DNA of 64,000 nt from assembly GCF_963676065.1 (NCBI RefSeq), contig NZ_OY780933.1:3924501-3988500 (forward strand), read 5' to 3'. Positions 39,966-48,219 of the stretch are shown piece after piece; position 1 is the stretch's first letter; each line of letters opens with the position of its first letter. This DNA is from Maridesulfovibrio sp. Its GTDB lineage: Bacteria > Desulfobacterota > Desulfovibrionia > Desulfovibrionales > Desulfovibrionaceae. A program made the position numbers and the translations under genes. The notes below the pieces were generated by a model, which saw only the letters and a list, made by a program, of their open reading frames with translations, searched no databases and was not told the DNA's origin.

Positions 39966-40967
39966 TTGTCAACGCCGTTCACCGGTAATCAAAAAACAGC
40001 AATCGTACTTCTTGCCCTTGGGGACAAGTTTACTGCTGAATCATTCAAACGCATGAACCGTCAGGAAATTGCCGACGTGTCAAGAGCCATGCTCGAGATG
40101 GATTCAGTCCCTAAGGAACAGGTTCTGGAAGTACTAAAAGAGTTCAACGAAACTCTGGCATACGGAGCTGAGCTTCTCATGGGCGGAGCAGATCAGGTCA
40201 AAAGACTGCTCAGCAAATCACTTGACGAAGAAACCGCAAAATTCATTCTGGATAAACTCGATCTCGAAAGCGGGCCTGCCCCGTTTCAGGAACTCCAGAA
40301 TGTCAGCCCGAAGATTCTGGCTCAGATTCTCAGGAACGAACACCCGCAGACACTGGCCCTCATTATCGGCCATCTGCACCCGGATCAGGCAGCGGACCTT
40401 ATATCCAACCTGCCCGGCGGCGTAAGAGCCGAAGTGCTCATGAGACTTGCCAAGCTGGAAGCTGTGGCTGAAGAGATGCTCATGGAAGTGGACAGGGTAC
40501 TGCAAAGTCAGCTTATCGCCATGGGCGGCAAGGAAGGCAAGAAAGTCGGCGGCGTACCTGCTGTAGCAGAAATCCTCAACGCCGTAGACAGATCCACAGA
40601 AGAGGAAGTTCTTTCAGAAATTGAGGAAGAATCCACCCAGATGGCTGAAGAAATCAGAAACCTCATGTTCGTTTTTGAAGACATCAAGGGACTGGACGAC
40701 CGCGCGATCCGCGAACTGCTTAAGGAAGTTTCAAACGAAGAGCTCACCACCGCACTCAAGGGTGCTTCCGACGATTTACAAGAGCTTTTCTTTAAGAACA
40801 TGTCCGAACGTGCTTCAAACATGATCCGCGAAGACCTCGAAATTATGGGACCTGTGAAACTTTCCGATGTGGAAGGTGCACAGCAGAATATCGTTAAAAA
40901 CATCCGCCGTCTCGAAGATGAAGGCCGGATTATGATCAGTAGAGGTTCAGGAGATGTCTTTGTCTAA
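39966..40967 (+). CDS. fliG: Flagellar motor switch protein FliG
   Basis: A 333-residue rotor protein. The middle domain has NEHPQTLALIIGHLHPDQAA, and the C-terminal torque domain has FVFEDIKGLDDRAIRELLKE with the charged residues that interact with MotA. It starts at TTG one base after fliF ends, with AGGAGG inside the fliF 3' end, so translation is probably coupled. Confidence 0.97.
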   Translation: MSTPFTGNQKTAIVLLALGDKFTAESFKRMNRQEIADVSRAMLEMDSVPKEQVLEVLKEFNETLAYGAELLMGGADQVKRLLSKSLDEETAKFILDKLDLESGPAPFQELQNVSPKILAQILRNEHPQTLALIIGHLHPDQAADLISNLPGGVRAEVLMRLAKLEAVAEEMLMEVDRVLQSQLIAMGGKEGKKVGGVPAVAEILNAVDRSTEEEVLSEIEEESTQMAEEIRNLMFVFEDIKGLDDRAIRELLKEVSNEELTTALKGASDDLQELFFKNMSERASNMIREDLEIMGPVKLSDVEGAQQNIVKNIRRLEDEGRIMISRGSGDVFV

Positions 40968-41691
40968 AGCAGAAGACAATAAGTTCTACACCGGTAGGGT
41001 TATTATGGGCGTTGATTCAAACAACAAGACCCAGGAAATGACCATACAGGAAATGGAAGGCAAGAAACAGCCGACCTGGAACGAAGACACCGACCGCGAA
41101 TACTATGAGCGGGTCAAAGTTAAAGCCCAGAACATGGCTAAGGAAATTATTTCCAAAGCCATGGCTGAGGCCGAAACGATAAAAGCCAATGCTCAAGCTG
41201 AAGGATATGCCGCAGGCCAGCAGCAGGCCGCCAAGGAAGCCGAGCAGCAAATGATCGGTTTCAGTCAGAACTTGGGCCAGACTCTCAAAGCCATACAGGA
41301 TCAATCACATAATATAATGATGGCTCAATCAGCAGATGCCATCAGTCTGGTCTTCATGGTCATAGAAAAGACTCTCGCAGTGGAGATGGAAAGCAGAAGA
41401 CAGGAAATTCTTGGTGCTCTGCTGGACGAAGCTTTGCAACGCATTGATTCACTGACCCAACTGATCATCAAGATATCCCCTGCCGATAACGAAATTATCG
41501 GTCCCCTGCTCGAACAGGCTCAGACCGAATTCCCGGACCTCGCCAAATGGCGCATCAAAACAGATCCTGCCATTGAAAACGGCGGAGTCATTGTTGAAAC
41601 AGCCGATGCCATGATTGAGAACACCGTCACTTCCCGCTGGGAAGGCGTACAGCAGATTCTCGGTCAATTAGCCCCCGAGACAGGAGAATAG
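40954..41691 (+). CDS. fliH: Flagellar assembly protein FliH
   Basis: A 245-residue protein with the FliH layout: variable N-terminus, a long coiled coil with AxxxA spacing (residues about 60-120) and a C-terminal globular part (VGVIVETADAMIENTVTSRW-like GGVIVETADAMIE). FliH dimers hold the FliI ATPase and tether it to the C ring. Its start overlaps fliG by 14 bases. Confidence 0.93.
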   Translation: MSLSKAEDNKFYTGRVIMGVDSNNKTQEMTIQEMEGKKQPTWNEDTDREYYERVKVKAQNMAKEIISKAMAEAETIKANAQAEGYAAGQQQAAKEAEQQMIGFSQNLGQTLKAIQDQSHNIMMAQSADAISLVFMVIEKTLAVEMESRRQEILGALLDEALQRIDSLTQLIIKISPADNEIIGPLLEQAQTEFPDLAKWRIKTDPAIENGGVIVETADAMIENTVTSRWEGVQQILGQLAPETGE

Positions 41692-41693
41692 CC

Positions 41694-43007
41694 ATGGCCG
41701 ACATGAAGGGCTGCACTCAACTCCTTTCCTCTCTTGACCCCTGCCGCGGTTATGGCCGCGTAAGTAAGGTTGTCGGCCTCATTGCCGAAGGTAAAGGCAT
41801 TAAGGCCCCGCTTGGATCGGTCTGCCAATTGATACCGGAAGATGCGGACTCCCCCATCGCAGCGGAAGTCGTCGGGTTCAAAGATGGTGCCTGCCTGTTT
41901 ATGCCCTACGGCGAAATGCACGGCATAAGCCCCGGAAGCCTGATCGAAAACTCAAAAACACCACCCAAAGTCCCGGTAGGCATGAACCTTCTCGGACGCG
42001 CAGTGGATGCGTTCGGAGAACCGATTGACGGCAAAGGGCCGATTATCCCCGAAGCATACAACCCGCTGCACCGCGATCCTCCAAATCCACTGGAAAGACC
42101 ACGCATCAACGAACCTCTTGATGTAGGGGTTAAAGCCATAAACGGGTTATTGACACTGGGCAAAGGCCAGCGCATGGGTATCATGGCCGGTTCAGGCGTC
42201 GGTAAATCGACACTACTCTCCATGATGGCCCGCTACACAGTGGCGGACATCAACGTGATCGCCCTTATCGGTGAGCGTGGACGTGAAGTAGTGGAATTCA
42301 TCGAACGCGATCTGGGCCCTGAAGGATTGGCTCGCTCCGTACTGGTCATCGCAACATCGGACAAAAGCCCGCTCATCCGCATGCGCGCGGCCTACACCGC
42401 GACTGCCATCGCAGAATATTTTCGCGACCTGAACAAAGATGTCCTTTTAATGATGGACTCTGTGACCCGATTTGCCATGGCCGGACGCGAAGTCGGCCTT
42501 GCTGCTGGCGAACCGCCCACACGTGGAGGTTACACCCCATCTGTTTTCGCCCAACTGCCGAAATTACTTGAACGCGCAGGAAAAAACCCCAACGGATCTA
42601 TTACCGGAGTTTATACCGTACTTGTTGACGGTGACGACTTTACCGAGCCGATAGCAGATGCCGTCCGTTCAATTCTTGACGGCCATATCGTGCTCACCCG
42701 TGATCTTGCTGACCAAGGACACTACCCCTGTATCGATGTGCTCAAAAGCGTCAGTCGTGTGCGTGGTGATATTGTTCAGGGAGAAATAGTCGCCGCAGGA
42801 CGTAAGGTCCTTGGGCAGCTTGCAACTTTCAGAAAAGTAGAAGACATGGTCAATATCGGCGCATACCAGAAAGGCGCAAATCCGGAAATCGACACGGCAA
42901 TAACAATGGTCCCGGCCATCAATGAGTTTCTGCAACAGGTGGTAGAAGACAAGCAGACTATAGAAGAAAGCTTTACCAAACTAATGGAACTCGCATCTGC
43001 AAGCTAA
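41694..43007 (+). CDS. fliI: Flagellum-specific ATP synthase FliI
   Basis: A 437-residue F1-beta-like ATPase of the export apparatus. Walker A is GIMAGSGVGKSTLL near residue 165, Walker B VLLMMDSVTRFA near 250, and the GYTPSVFAQLPKLLERAG segment is typical. GGAG precedes the ATG, 2 bases after fliH. No fliJ follows; the next gene is unrelated, so fliJ must lie elsewhere. Confidence 0.97.
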   Translation: MADMKGCTQLLSSLDPCRGYGRVSKVVGLIAEGKGIKAPLGSVCQLIPEDADSPIAAEVVGFKDGACLFMPYGEMHGISPGSLIENSKTPPKVPVGMNLLGRAVDAFGEPIDGKGPIIPEAYNPLHRDPPNPLERPRINEPLDVGVKAINGLLTLGKGQRMGIMAGSGVGKSTLLSMMARYTVADINVIALIGERGREVVEFIERDLGPEGLARSVLVIATSDKSPLIRMRAAYTATAIAEYFRDLNKDVLLMMDSVTRFAMAGREVGLAAGEPPTRGGYTPSVFAQLPKLLERAGKNPNGSITGVYTVLVDGDDFTEPIADAVRSILDGHIVLTRDLADQGHYPCIDVLKSVSRVRGDIVQGEIVAAGRKVLGQLATFRKVEDMVNIGAYQKGANPEIDTAITMVPAINEFLQQVVEDKQTIEESFTKLMELASAS

Positions 43008-43152
43008 AAAAGTGCCTACTCACTCATGCATTTTGATCACACAAGGACCAGCGCAAGCAGATTATTATTGAATTTTTTATAGATCAATATAGATTTTACT
43101 GCTAAAAAACATGCATCATTAAACCTGAACATAATCAATGGTGCATGGTGCA

Positions 43153-44034
43153 ATGTTAAAACGATTCCGCGACATTTTTCTGCTGCTTGCTGTCATTATC
43201 TTCTTGCCTCCACTTAGCACCGGTTATGCTGCTCCCCTGACCATTACCATGTCTTCAGAGATGCCCCCGTTATCTTTCATCAACAATGAAGGAGAACCTG
43301 ACGGCCTGCTTGTTGAATTCTGGGAAAAATGGGCAGAAAAGTCCGATACGGAAATTACTTTTAAGCTTCAATCATGGCGTAAAACTGTTGAAGATACTGC
43401 TTCCCAAATAAACTATATTCACGGTGGCTTGTTCTACTCTGCAAAACGAGCCCGTAATCTACTTTTCGGCGATTACATTTTTCCCATGGAAGGGGCTCTT
43501 TTCGCCTCATCAGAATTAGCCGGCGAAGATAAAATTGACATGCAGCAGATTTCCTGCGGAATAATTAGAGGAGGATACGGCAAAGAATTCATGGCCCGCG
43601 AGCAGACCTTTACATCCCTTACTATATTTGATGCAATTTCTAATTTATTGAAAGCGGTTAAGGAAGGACGATTGTCACTTTTCTTAATGGATTATCCTGT
43701 TGCGATGTGGCAGCTGGAAAAAATGGGACTTTCGGATTCCTTTGTATGCATAAAGAAACTATACAAACTCAATATATATCCCGCTGTCAGCAAGAAAAAC
43801 CCTGAGCTAATCAGAAAGATAAACCTTAATATGGCAGCCATCCCGCAAAAAGAAAAACAAGCCATCATAAATAAATGGCTGTATCTCCCTCCAAAAACTA
43901 ACGACTACCGCACTACCGCGTTATTGCTCACGGGACTGGTCCTCATACTTATGGTTTGTTTTCATCGAAACGAAATAAGAACCATGGCAAAAAACATAAA
44001 AAAGCACTTCTGCTCAAAGCTACCCGGAAATTGA
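43153..44034 (+). CDS. Solute-binding-protein family 3 domain with C-terminal membrane anchor
   Basis: About 293 residues. A signal peptide (hydrophobic core LLLAVIIFLPPLS, cleavage likely after GYA) is followed by an SBP_bac_3-type domain (ITMSSEMPPLSFINNEGEPD, SWRKTVEDTASQ) and a single C-terminal membrane helix (ALLLTGLVLILMVCFHR) with a short basic tail. This is the sensory half of a BvgS-like or GGDEF-type receptor without an output domain. The ATG at 43153 gives the better signal peptide; an in-frame ATG lies at 43138. It converges with and overlaps the phosphatase gene by 15 bases. Confidence 0.78.
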   Translation: MLKRFRDIFLLLAVIIFLPPLSTGYAAPLTITMSSEMPPLSFINNEGEPDGLLVEFWEKWAEKSDTEITFKLQSWRKTVEDTASQINYIHGGLFYSAKRARNLLFGDYIFPMEGALFASSELAGEDKIDMQQISCGIIRGGYGKEFMAREQTFTSLTIFDAISNLLKAVKEGRLSLFLMDYPVAMWQLEKMGLSDSFVCIKKLYKLNIYPAVSKKNPELIRKINLNMAAIPQKEKQAIINKWLYLPPKTNDYRTTALLLTGLVLILMVCFHRNEIRTMAKNIKKHFCSKLPGN

Positions 44035-45210
44035 ACCTGACCAATCAATTGAAAGCGCTGTAACATCGTCATCAAAAACAGGACGGACCCCGGTCTTCTC
44101 TTCCAAAATATCCTCAAGAGAATCAAGCTGTATAGATTTTTCAAGCATAAGCTCTTTAGCAATTTCCACAAAAGGATCTATGCTGAAAAAATCATCATTC
44201 ATACGCCATTCATAACATCCGTCAGTAAATAAAAACAATCGCAAAGAAGACGAGAACAAGCACTCACTGAGATCTATATCAACCGGAAAAAAACCAAACG
44301 GCGGAACTTTGGCAGCGAGCGGATCGCCCATCTTGCCATCCAGCATAACTAAAGTCGGACAATGTCCGGCATTCATGTACTTCATCACGCCTTTTTTAAA
44401 ATCAATATCAGCCGCGAAAAGAGTGACAAAATAGCTATCCGAGCCGATCAAATCCAGCAAGTGGGAATTGATCTGGTCCAGGCTGTCGGCAAGGTCGTTA
44501 TGTTTCTTACCGTCCGCTTTGAACAGAGTACGCACGATAGCCATAATAAAAGCGGCCTGCGGACCGTGCCCGGAAACATCCGCCATGATGACCCTGATGA
44601 CCCCTTCGGAAACACTGAAGACATCATAGTAATCACCACTGGCCCTTCCTGATGGGCGGTACATACTTTTGATCTCAAGACCTTCAATAACCGGCACTTT
44701 CGTGGGAAGGAGTTTGTCCTGTAGTCTGGCGACAAGCTTAACTTCCTGATCAATTATATTGTAAGCCTTCTGCAGACTTGTATTGGTTTCCTGCAACTGA
44801 CGGGTAAGCATAACCTGCCGGATAGCAACCCCGACTCTGGCCTTAAGCTCAACAACGTGAAAAGGCTTGGTGAGATAATCATTAGCTCCGCTATTTAAAG
44901 CCCGGGCTTTAATCTCCTGCTCGTCCTGTCCCGTAAGGACAATGATGATAACTTCCTGATCACCAATAACATCGCGTATTTTTTTTATAACATCAAAACC
45001 ATCCATCCCCGGCATCACAAGATCCAGGAGAATAACGCTGGGCTTAAAATTCATATATTGTGTAATGCACTCAACACCATTGGAGGCCGTATCTACATCA
45101 TAGTCGTCTTCAAGAACACGGATCAAAAAATTACGCATGGTTCCTGAATCATCAACTACTAGAATCTTGGGATTTTTTTCATCCAACTTCATAAGAGAAT
45201 CTGGGCTCAC
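44020..45210 (-). CDS. Response regulator with PP2C-type (RsbU/SpoIIE) serine phosphatase output
   Basis: A 396-residue protein. The receiver (about residues 14-130) has LVVDDSG, the Asp in ILLDLVMPGMDG and the Lys in LTKPFHV. A short coiled coil links it to a SpoIIE-type phosphatase domain (about 175-395) with the metal motifs SGDYYDVFSV, MADVSGHGPQAAF and the C-terminal DDVTALSIDW. Such proteins dephosphorylate anti-sigma-factor antagonists. It starts at GTG with GGAGG upstream. No antagonist or anti-sigma gene is adjacent. Confidence 0.92.
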   Translation of the reverse strand: MSPDSLMKLDEKNPKILVVDDSGTMRNFLIRVLEDDYDVDTASNGVECITQYMNFKPSVILLDLVMPGMDGFDVIKKIRDVIGDQEVIIIVLTGQDEQEIKARALNSGANDYLTKPFHVVELKARVGVAIRQVMLTRQLQETNTSLQKAYNIIDQEVKLVARLQDKLLPTKVPVIEGLEIKSMYRPSGRASGDYYDVFSVSEGVIRVIMADVSGHGPQAAFIMAIVRTLFKADGKKHNDLADSLDQINSHLLDLIGSDSYFVTLFAADIDFKKGVMKYMNAGHCPTLVMLDGKMGDPLAAKVPPFGFFPVDIDLSECLFSSSLRLFLFTDGCYEWRMNDDFFSIDPFVEIAKELMLEKSIQLDSLEDILEEKTGVRPVFDDDVTALSIDWSGSISG

Positions 45211-45313
45211 CTGAAACCTCCGAAAAATAATTGGGCGATATCAAACACAAAACATTTAACCCGATCAGATTACCACAACTTCAAATAGAAATGTAGTATA
45301 ATCAAGAGCATAT

Positions 45314-45544
45314 TCAAGAACCATGTTCCCCTGATTTATCCGGCAATATATTTGAACAGACACTCCAGCAACTGTCTGCCGCACCCGAGGACCTAAGCGC
45401 AAGCAATCGTGTCAGATAAGCAAGTCCGCAATGATTTACATCTCTCCCTTCAGAATCATGACACTCAATAGAGTCGCTGATAAAGCCAAGAGCCTCTGAA
45501 ATACTATTTATTTCTGCAACAACGTCTTCAAAACATTTATTCAT
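45314..45544 (-). CDS. Small uncharacterised protein with five Cys
   Basis: A 76-residue protein, MNKCFEDVVAEINSISEALG..., with Cys near residues 4, 28, 39, 59 and 63. AGAGGA lies ahead of the ATG, which supports translation. No known domain was recognised. It lies 103 bases upstream of, and on the same strand as, the phosphatase gene, so it may be cotranscribed with it. Confidence 0.55.
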   Translation of the reverse strand: MNKCFEDVVAEINSISEALGFISDSIECHDSEGRDVNHCGLAYLTRLLALRSSGAADSCWSVCSNILPDKSGEHGS

Positions 45545-45963
45545 ACATATTCCTCTCTATTAAACTATCTAATTAACACCGGAAGCATGCGTAGAAATAT
45601 ATACAAAAAACTATTTTGTCTACATGAATCTGATTTTTTTCCAATAGAGTAGCCTATTTGCAGGACTTTATGCAATCTAATATTTATAAAAGTTTTGATA
45701 ATTAAAAGATAAAAAATAATCATACACATTTAGTAATCACAAATAAGGCAAAAAATAAACATTTAATACAAACACAACAGTAATAAACATCCACATACAA
45801 CCACACACACAATAAATACAATAGAAATAAGATAAAATCTTATACATAACCACAATAATATGAGAAAGATAAACAGATTATATAAAATTATAAATCAAAT
45901 ACAACAAGTTCTAGTCTAAAATTTACAATATCTATATATGAACATTCTTTTTATAGATGCATT
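45545..45963. other. AT-rich intergenic stretch without a recognisable gene
   Basis: About 420 bases, far richer in A and T than the neighbours, with runs of ACA/ATA-type low-complexity sequence. No open frame longer than about 20 codons with a ribosome site is seen and no RNA fold stands out. It may be a regulatory or horizontally acquired remnant. A terminator for the thiF-like gene adjoins it. Confidence 0.6.
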
Positions 45964-46000
45964 TAAAAGTCCGGAGCACGTTTTCAACATGTTCCGGACT
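45964..46000 (-). terminator. Terminator after the ThiF-like gene
   Basis: AGTCCGGA and TCCGGACT form an 8-bp stem with further imperfect pairing inside; on the minus strand it is followed by TTTTAAAT. It lies about 68 bases after the stop codon. Confidence 0.7.
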
Positions 46001-46067
46001 ATTCAAGAGAAAATATTCTTGCAAAAGAATAAATTTCCAATTTATATATTATAGATTTATTGTGTTG

Positions 46068-46913
46068 TTAGATCACAACCGTATCGAAATACATTTTATT
46101 TAGATCAAACATCATTGCTTTACCAGAGAGAGCCGGTTCTTTACCACTTAGTATCTTTAAAATTTCACTACTCTGAATCCCCACAGCTGTAACAATTGCC
46201 GGAATGGGAGTGCCAAGTTCTTCCTCCAGCCCATTGTCTGATCCGAAAAAATCAGCGGGAGAAGCATCACCGGGATAAACAGTGGAGACTATTCCGGCCC
46301 AACCGGCGACAGAGGCAGTCACCATAGGAATGCCCTGATTTGCCGCAGCTTTCTTCAGCGGTTCCCTGAACTCCAACCCGCCAAGACAATCAGCAACTAA
46401 ATCAGCCCCGGCTATGAAAGATTCAAAATCATCTGCTTTCATGAAATTTGAACGCACATCCAGAAAAACAGCCGCGTTAACCACCCGGACCATTTCAAAG
46501 GCAGCCTCGCTCTTCTTGCTGTCCAGAGTATTTTCAGCTGCCAGCCTTTGCCGGTTCAAGTTGGAGGGCTCAAAATTATCCCCGTCACAAGCGAGAATAT
46601 TTCCGACCCCGGCCCGGACAAGAGATTCGAGCAGATGTCCACCCAAACCGCCCAAACCGACCAGGGCCACTTTTGAAAAAAACAACCTGCGCTGTTCATC
46701 TGCACTGAATGTAGAAAGATTGCGGACATACCTCTCTGGGATAGCTCCGGCCATGAACACACAACGTTCAACACAATTCAGGTCAAGCCCAAGTTTTTCC
46801 GAAATCTCACGGATAAGCGCATACGGAGCTATAAGAACCTTTATGCCTGAATCAAATTTTTTTTCGATAAAACGCCCGGCAAGCAATTCTTTTACTTTAA
46901 CGTCAATACTCAT
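46068..46913 (-). CDS. ThiF/MoeB/HesA-family E1-like adenylating protein
   Basis: A 281-residue protein with an 80-residue N-terminal extension. The nucleotide motif ALVGLGGLGGHLLESLVRAG, the DGDNFEPSNLNRQ motif with the Arg finger, and ADCLGGLEFRE with a possible catalytic Cys are present. No CxxC zinc pairs were seen. Family members adenylate the C-terminus of ThiS/MoaD-like carriers. No such carrier gene is adjacent. The ATG at 46913 has AGAGG upstream; a GTG two codons earlier overlaps the site. Confidence 0.85.
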   Translation of the reverse strand: MSIDVKVKELLAGRFIEKKFDSGIKVLIAPYALIREISEKLGLDLNCVERCVFMAGAIPERYVRNLSTFSADEQRRLFFSKVALVGLGGLGGHLLESLVRAGVGNILACDGDNFEPSNLNRQRLAAENTLDSKKSEAAFEMVRVVNAAVFLDVRSNFMKADDFESFIAGADLVADCLGGLEFREPLKKAAANQGIPMVTASVAGWAGIVSTVYPGDASPADFFGSDNGLEEELGTPIPAIVTAVGIQSSEILKILSGKEPALSGKAMMFDLNKMYFDTVVI

Positions 46914-47029
46914 ATTCACCTCTTTGCTCGACCACTAAGAATAAACGCGCAATCCGTCCAAGTCAAAATCTACTGTATAGCAATCCTGGTTAGATGACAC
47001 TTTCTTCAAGGTCTGATAATAATACGCAC

Positions 47030-47785
47030 ATGAAAAAAATGATTAAAGACCTTTCAAAAATAGCACGGGAAGCTGGGGCCGCCATTATGGAAGTCCGCAG
47101 CAAGGGCTTTGACATCCAAAGCAAGGATGACAAATCACCGGTAACAGCGGCTGACATTGCATCCAACAAAGTTATAACAAAGCACCTGTCCGAACTTTAC
47201 CCGGATATCCCTGTTCTTTCCGAGGAAGGAATCCAGATTCCGTACAGCCAACGAAAGGAGTGGGACCAGTTCTTTCTCGTGGACCCGCTGGACGGCACTA
47301 AAGAATTCATCAAGGATAACGGCGAATTCTGTGTATGCATCGCCCTTATGCGCGCAAACCGTCCTGTACTGGGAATCATTTACGCTCCAACGCAGGATAC
47401 CCTCTATACCGGGAGCATTGAAACCGGGGCACAAGTGAGTAGAAACGGGGAAACTCCCGCAACGATATCCAGCAATCCCCCGGCTGATGATGAAAAATTG
47501 AATATAGTAGGAAGCAGGTCACATCCAGCGCCTGAGCTTCAAGAATATCTGGAAACTCTGAATGTCGGAAAAATGGTACCGGCGGGCAGCGCGATAAAAT
47601 TCTGCCTTGTTGCCGAAGGAAAAGCGCATCAATACCCCCGCTTTAACCCTACAATGGAATGGGACACCGCCGCGGGACAGGCCATAGTGGAAGCCGCCGG
47701 AGGCACAATGTTTGGACTGGACGGGAAAGAATTTCCCTATAACAAAGAAAATTTAAAAAATGCGGGCTTCATTGTAAAAGCCTGA
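47030..47785 (+). CDS. cysQ: 3'(2'),5'-bisphosphate nucleotidase CysQ
   Basis: A 251-residue member of the inositol-monophosphatase fold. The metal-binding motif VDPLDGTKEFIKDNGEF is near residue 85-100 and the C-terminal EWDTAAGQAIVEAAGG near 205. It hydrolyses PAP, a by-product of sulfate activation. The start MKKMIKDLS at 47030 fits homology; an ATG 12 codons upstream is possible and neither has a strong ribosome site. It is divergent from the ThiF-like gene. Confidence 0.93.
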   Translation: MKKMIKDLSKIAREAGAAIMEVRSKGFDIQSKDDKSPVTAADIASNKVITKHLSELYPDIPVLSEEGIQIPYSQRKEWDQFFLVDPLDGTKEFIKDNGEFCVCIALMRANRPVLGIIYAPTQDTLYTGSIETGAQVSRNGETPATISSNPPADDEKLNIVGSRSHPAPELQEYLETLNVGKMVPAGSAIKFCLVAEGKAHQYPRFNPTMEWDTAAGQAIVEAAGGTMFGLDGKEFPYNKENLKNAGFIVKA

Positions 47786-47799
47786 TTGGGGATTGATAT

Positions 47800-48063
47800 A
47801 TGCGTTATGTAATTCTGACTGCCCTGATCCTCCTTGCCGGATGCTCATCATGGCAGAATCCGAGTCTGGATATGTCGGTAAACAGGAGTGAACGTTTCAA
47901 AGCAGACCGCACCGAATGCCGTAAACGAGCAGAGAAAATGACTCACTCAGCCCCGGACAACGACCTGCCGAAAAGGACATACACTCAGGATCAGAATTTT
48001 TATTCCAATGAAGTTAAGGCTTATCAGCGCTGCATGAGTGCTAAGGGCTGGGTTAAAAAATAA
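47800..48063 (+). CDS. Small lipoprotein of unknown function
   Basis: An 87-residue protein. The signal peptide MRYVILTALILLAGCSSW ends in a clear lipobox (LLAGC), so the mature protein of about 72 residues is lipid-anchored, probably to the outer membrane. Two further Cys (CRKRAEK and YQRCMSAKGW) could form a disulfide. It follows cysQ by 14 bases and shares its terminator. Confidence 0.8.
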   Translation: MRYVILTALILLAGCSSWQNPSLDMSVNRSERFKADRTECRKRAEKMTHSAPDNDLPKRTYTQDQNFYSNEVKAYQRCMSAKGWVKK

Positions 48064-48086
48064 AAAAAGCTTCAGCGATTTACAGC

Positions 48087-48143
48087 AAAAATGACAGAAA
48101 CTCACGTATGTCTAACTACGCATTGTTCCTGTCATTTTTTTTT
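48087..48143. terminator. Bidirectional terminator between the lipoprotein and ABC ATPase genes
   Basis: AAAAATGACAG and CTGTCATTTTT form an 11-bp stem; a smaller CGTA/TACG stem lies in the loop. T-runs flank it on both strands, so it can serve both converging genes. Confidence 0.82.
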
Positions 48144-48219
48144 GCGCCTTACATCCGGCACTTCCTGAGCAGTCTGCTTGATTTTGGTTTGCCGGCAAAC
48201 TCAAAGGATATGTATTCAC

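Noticed and set aside
45860..45919. A 19-codon frame (MRKINRLYKI...) in the AT-rich gap
   Set aside because: No ribosome site; expected by chance in AT-rich DNA.
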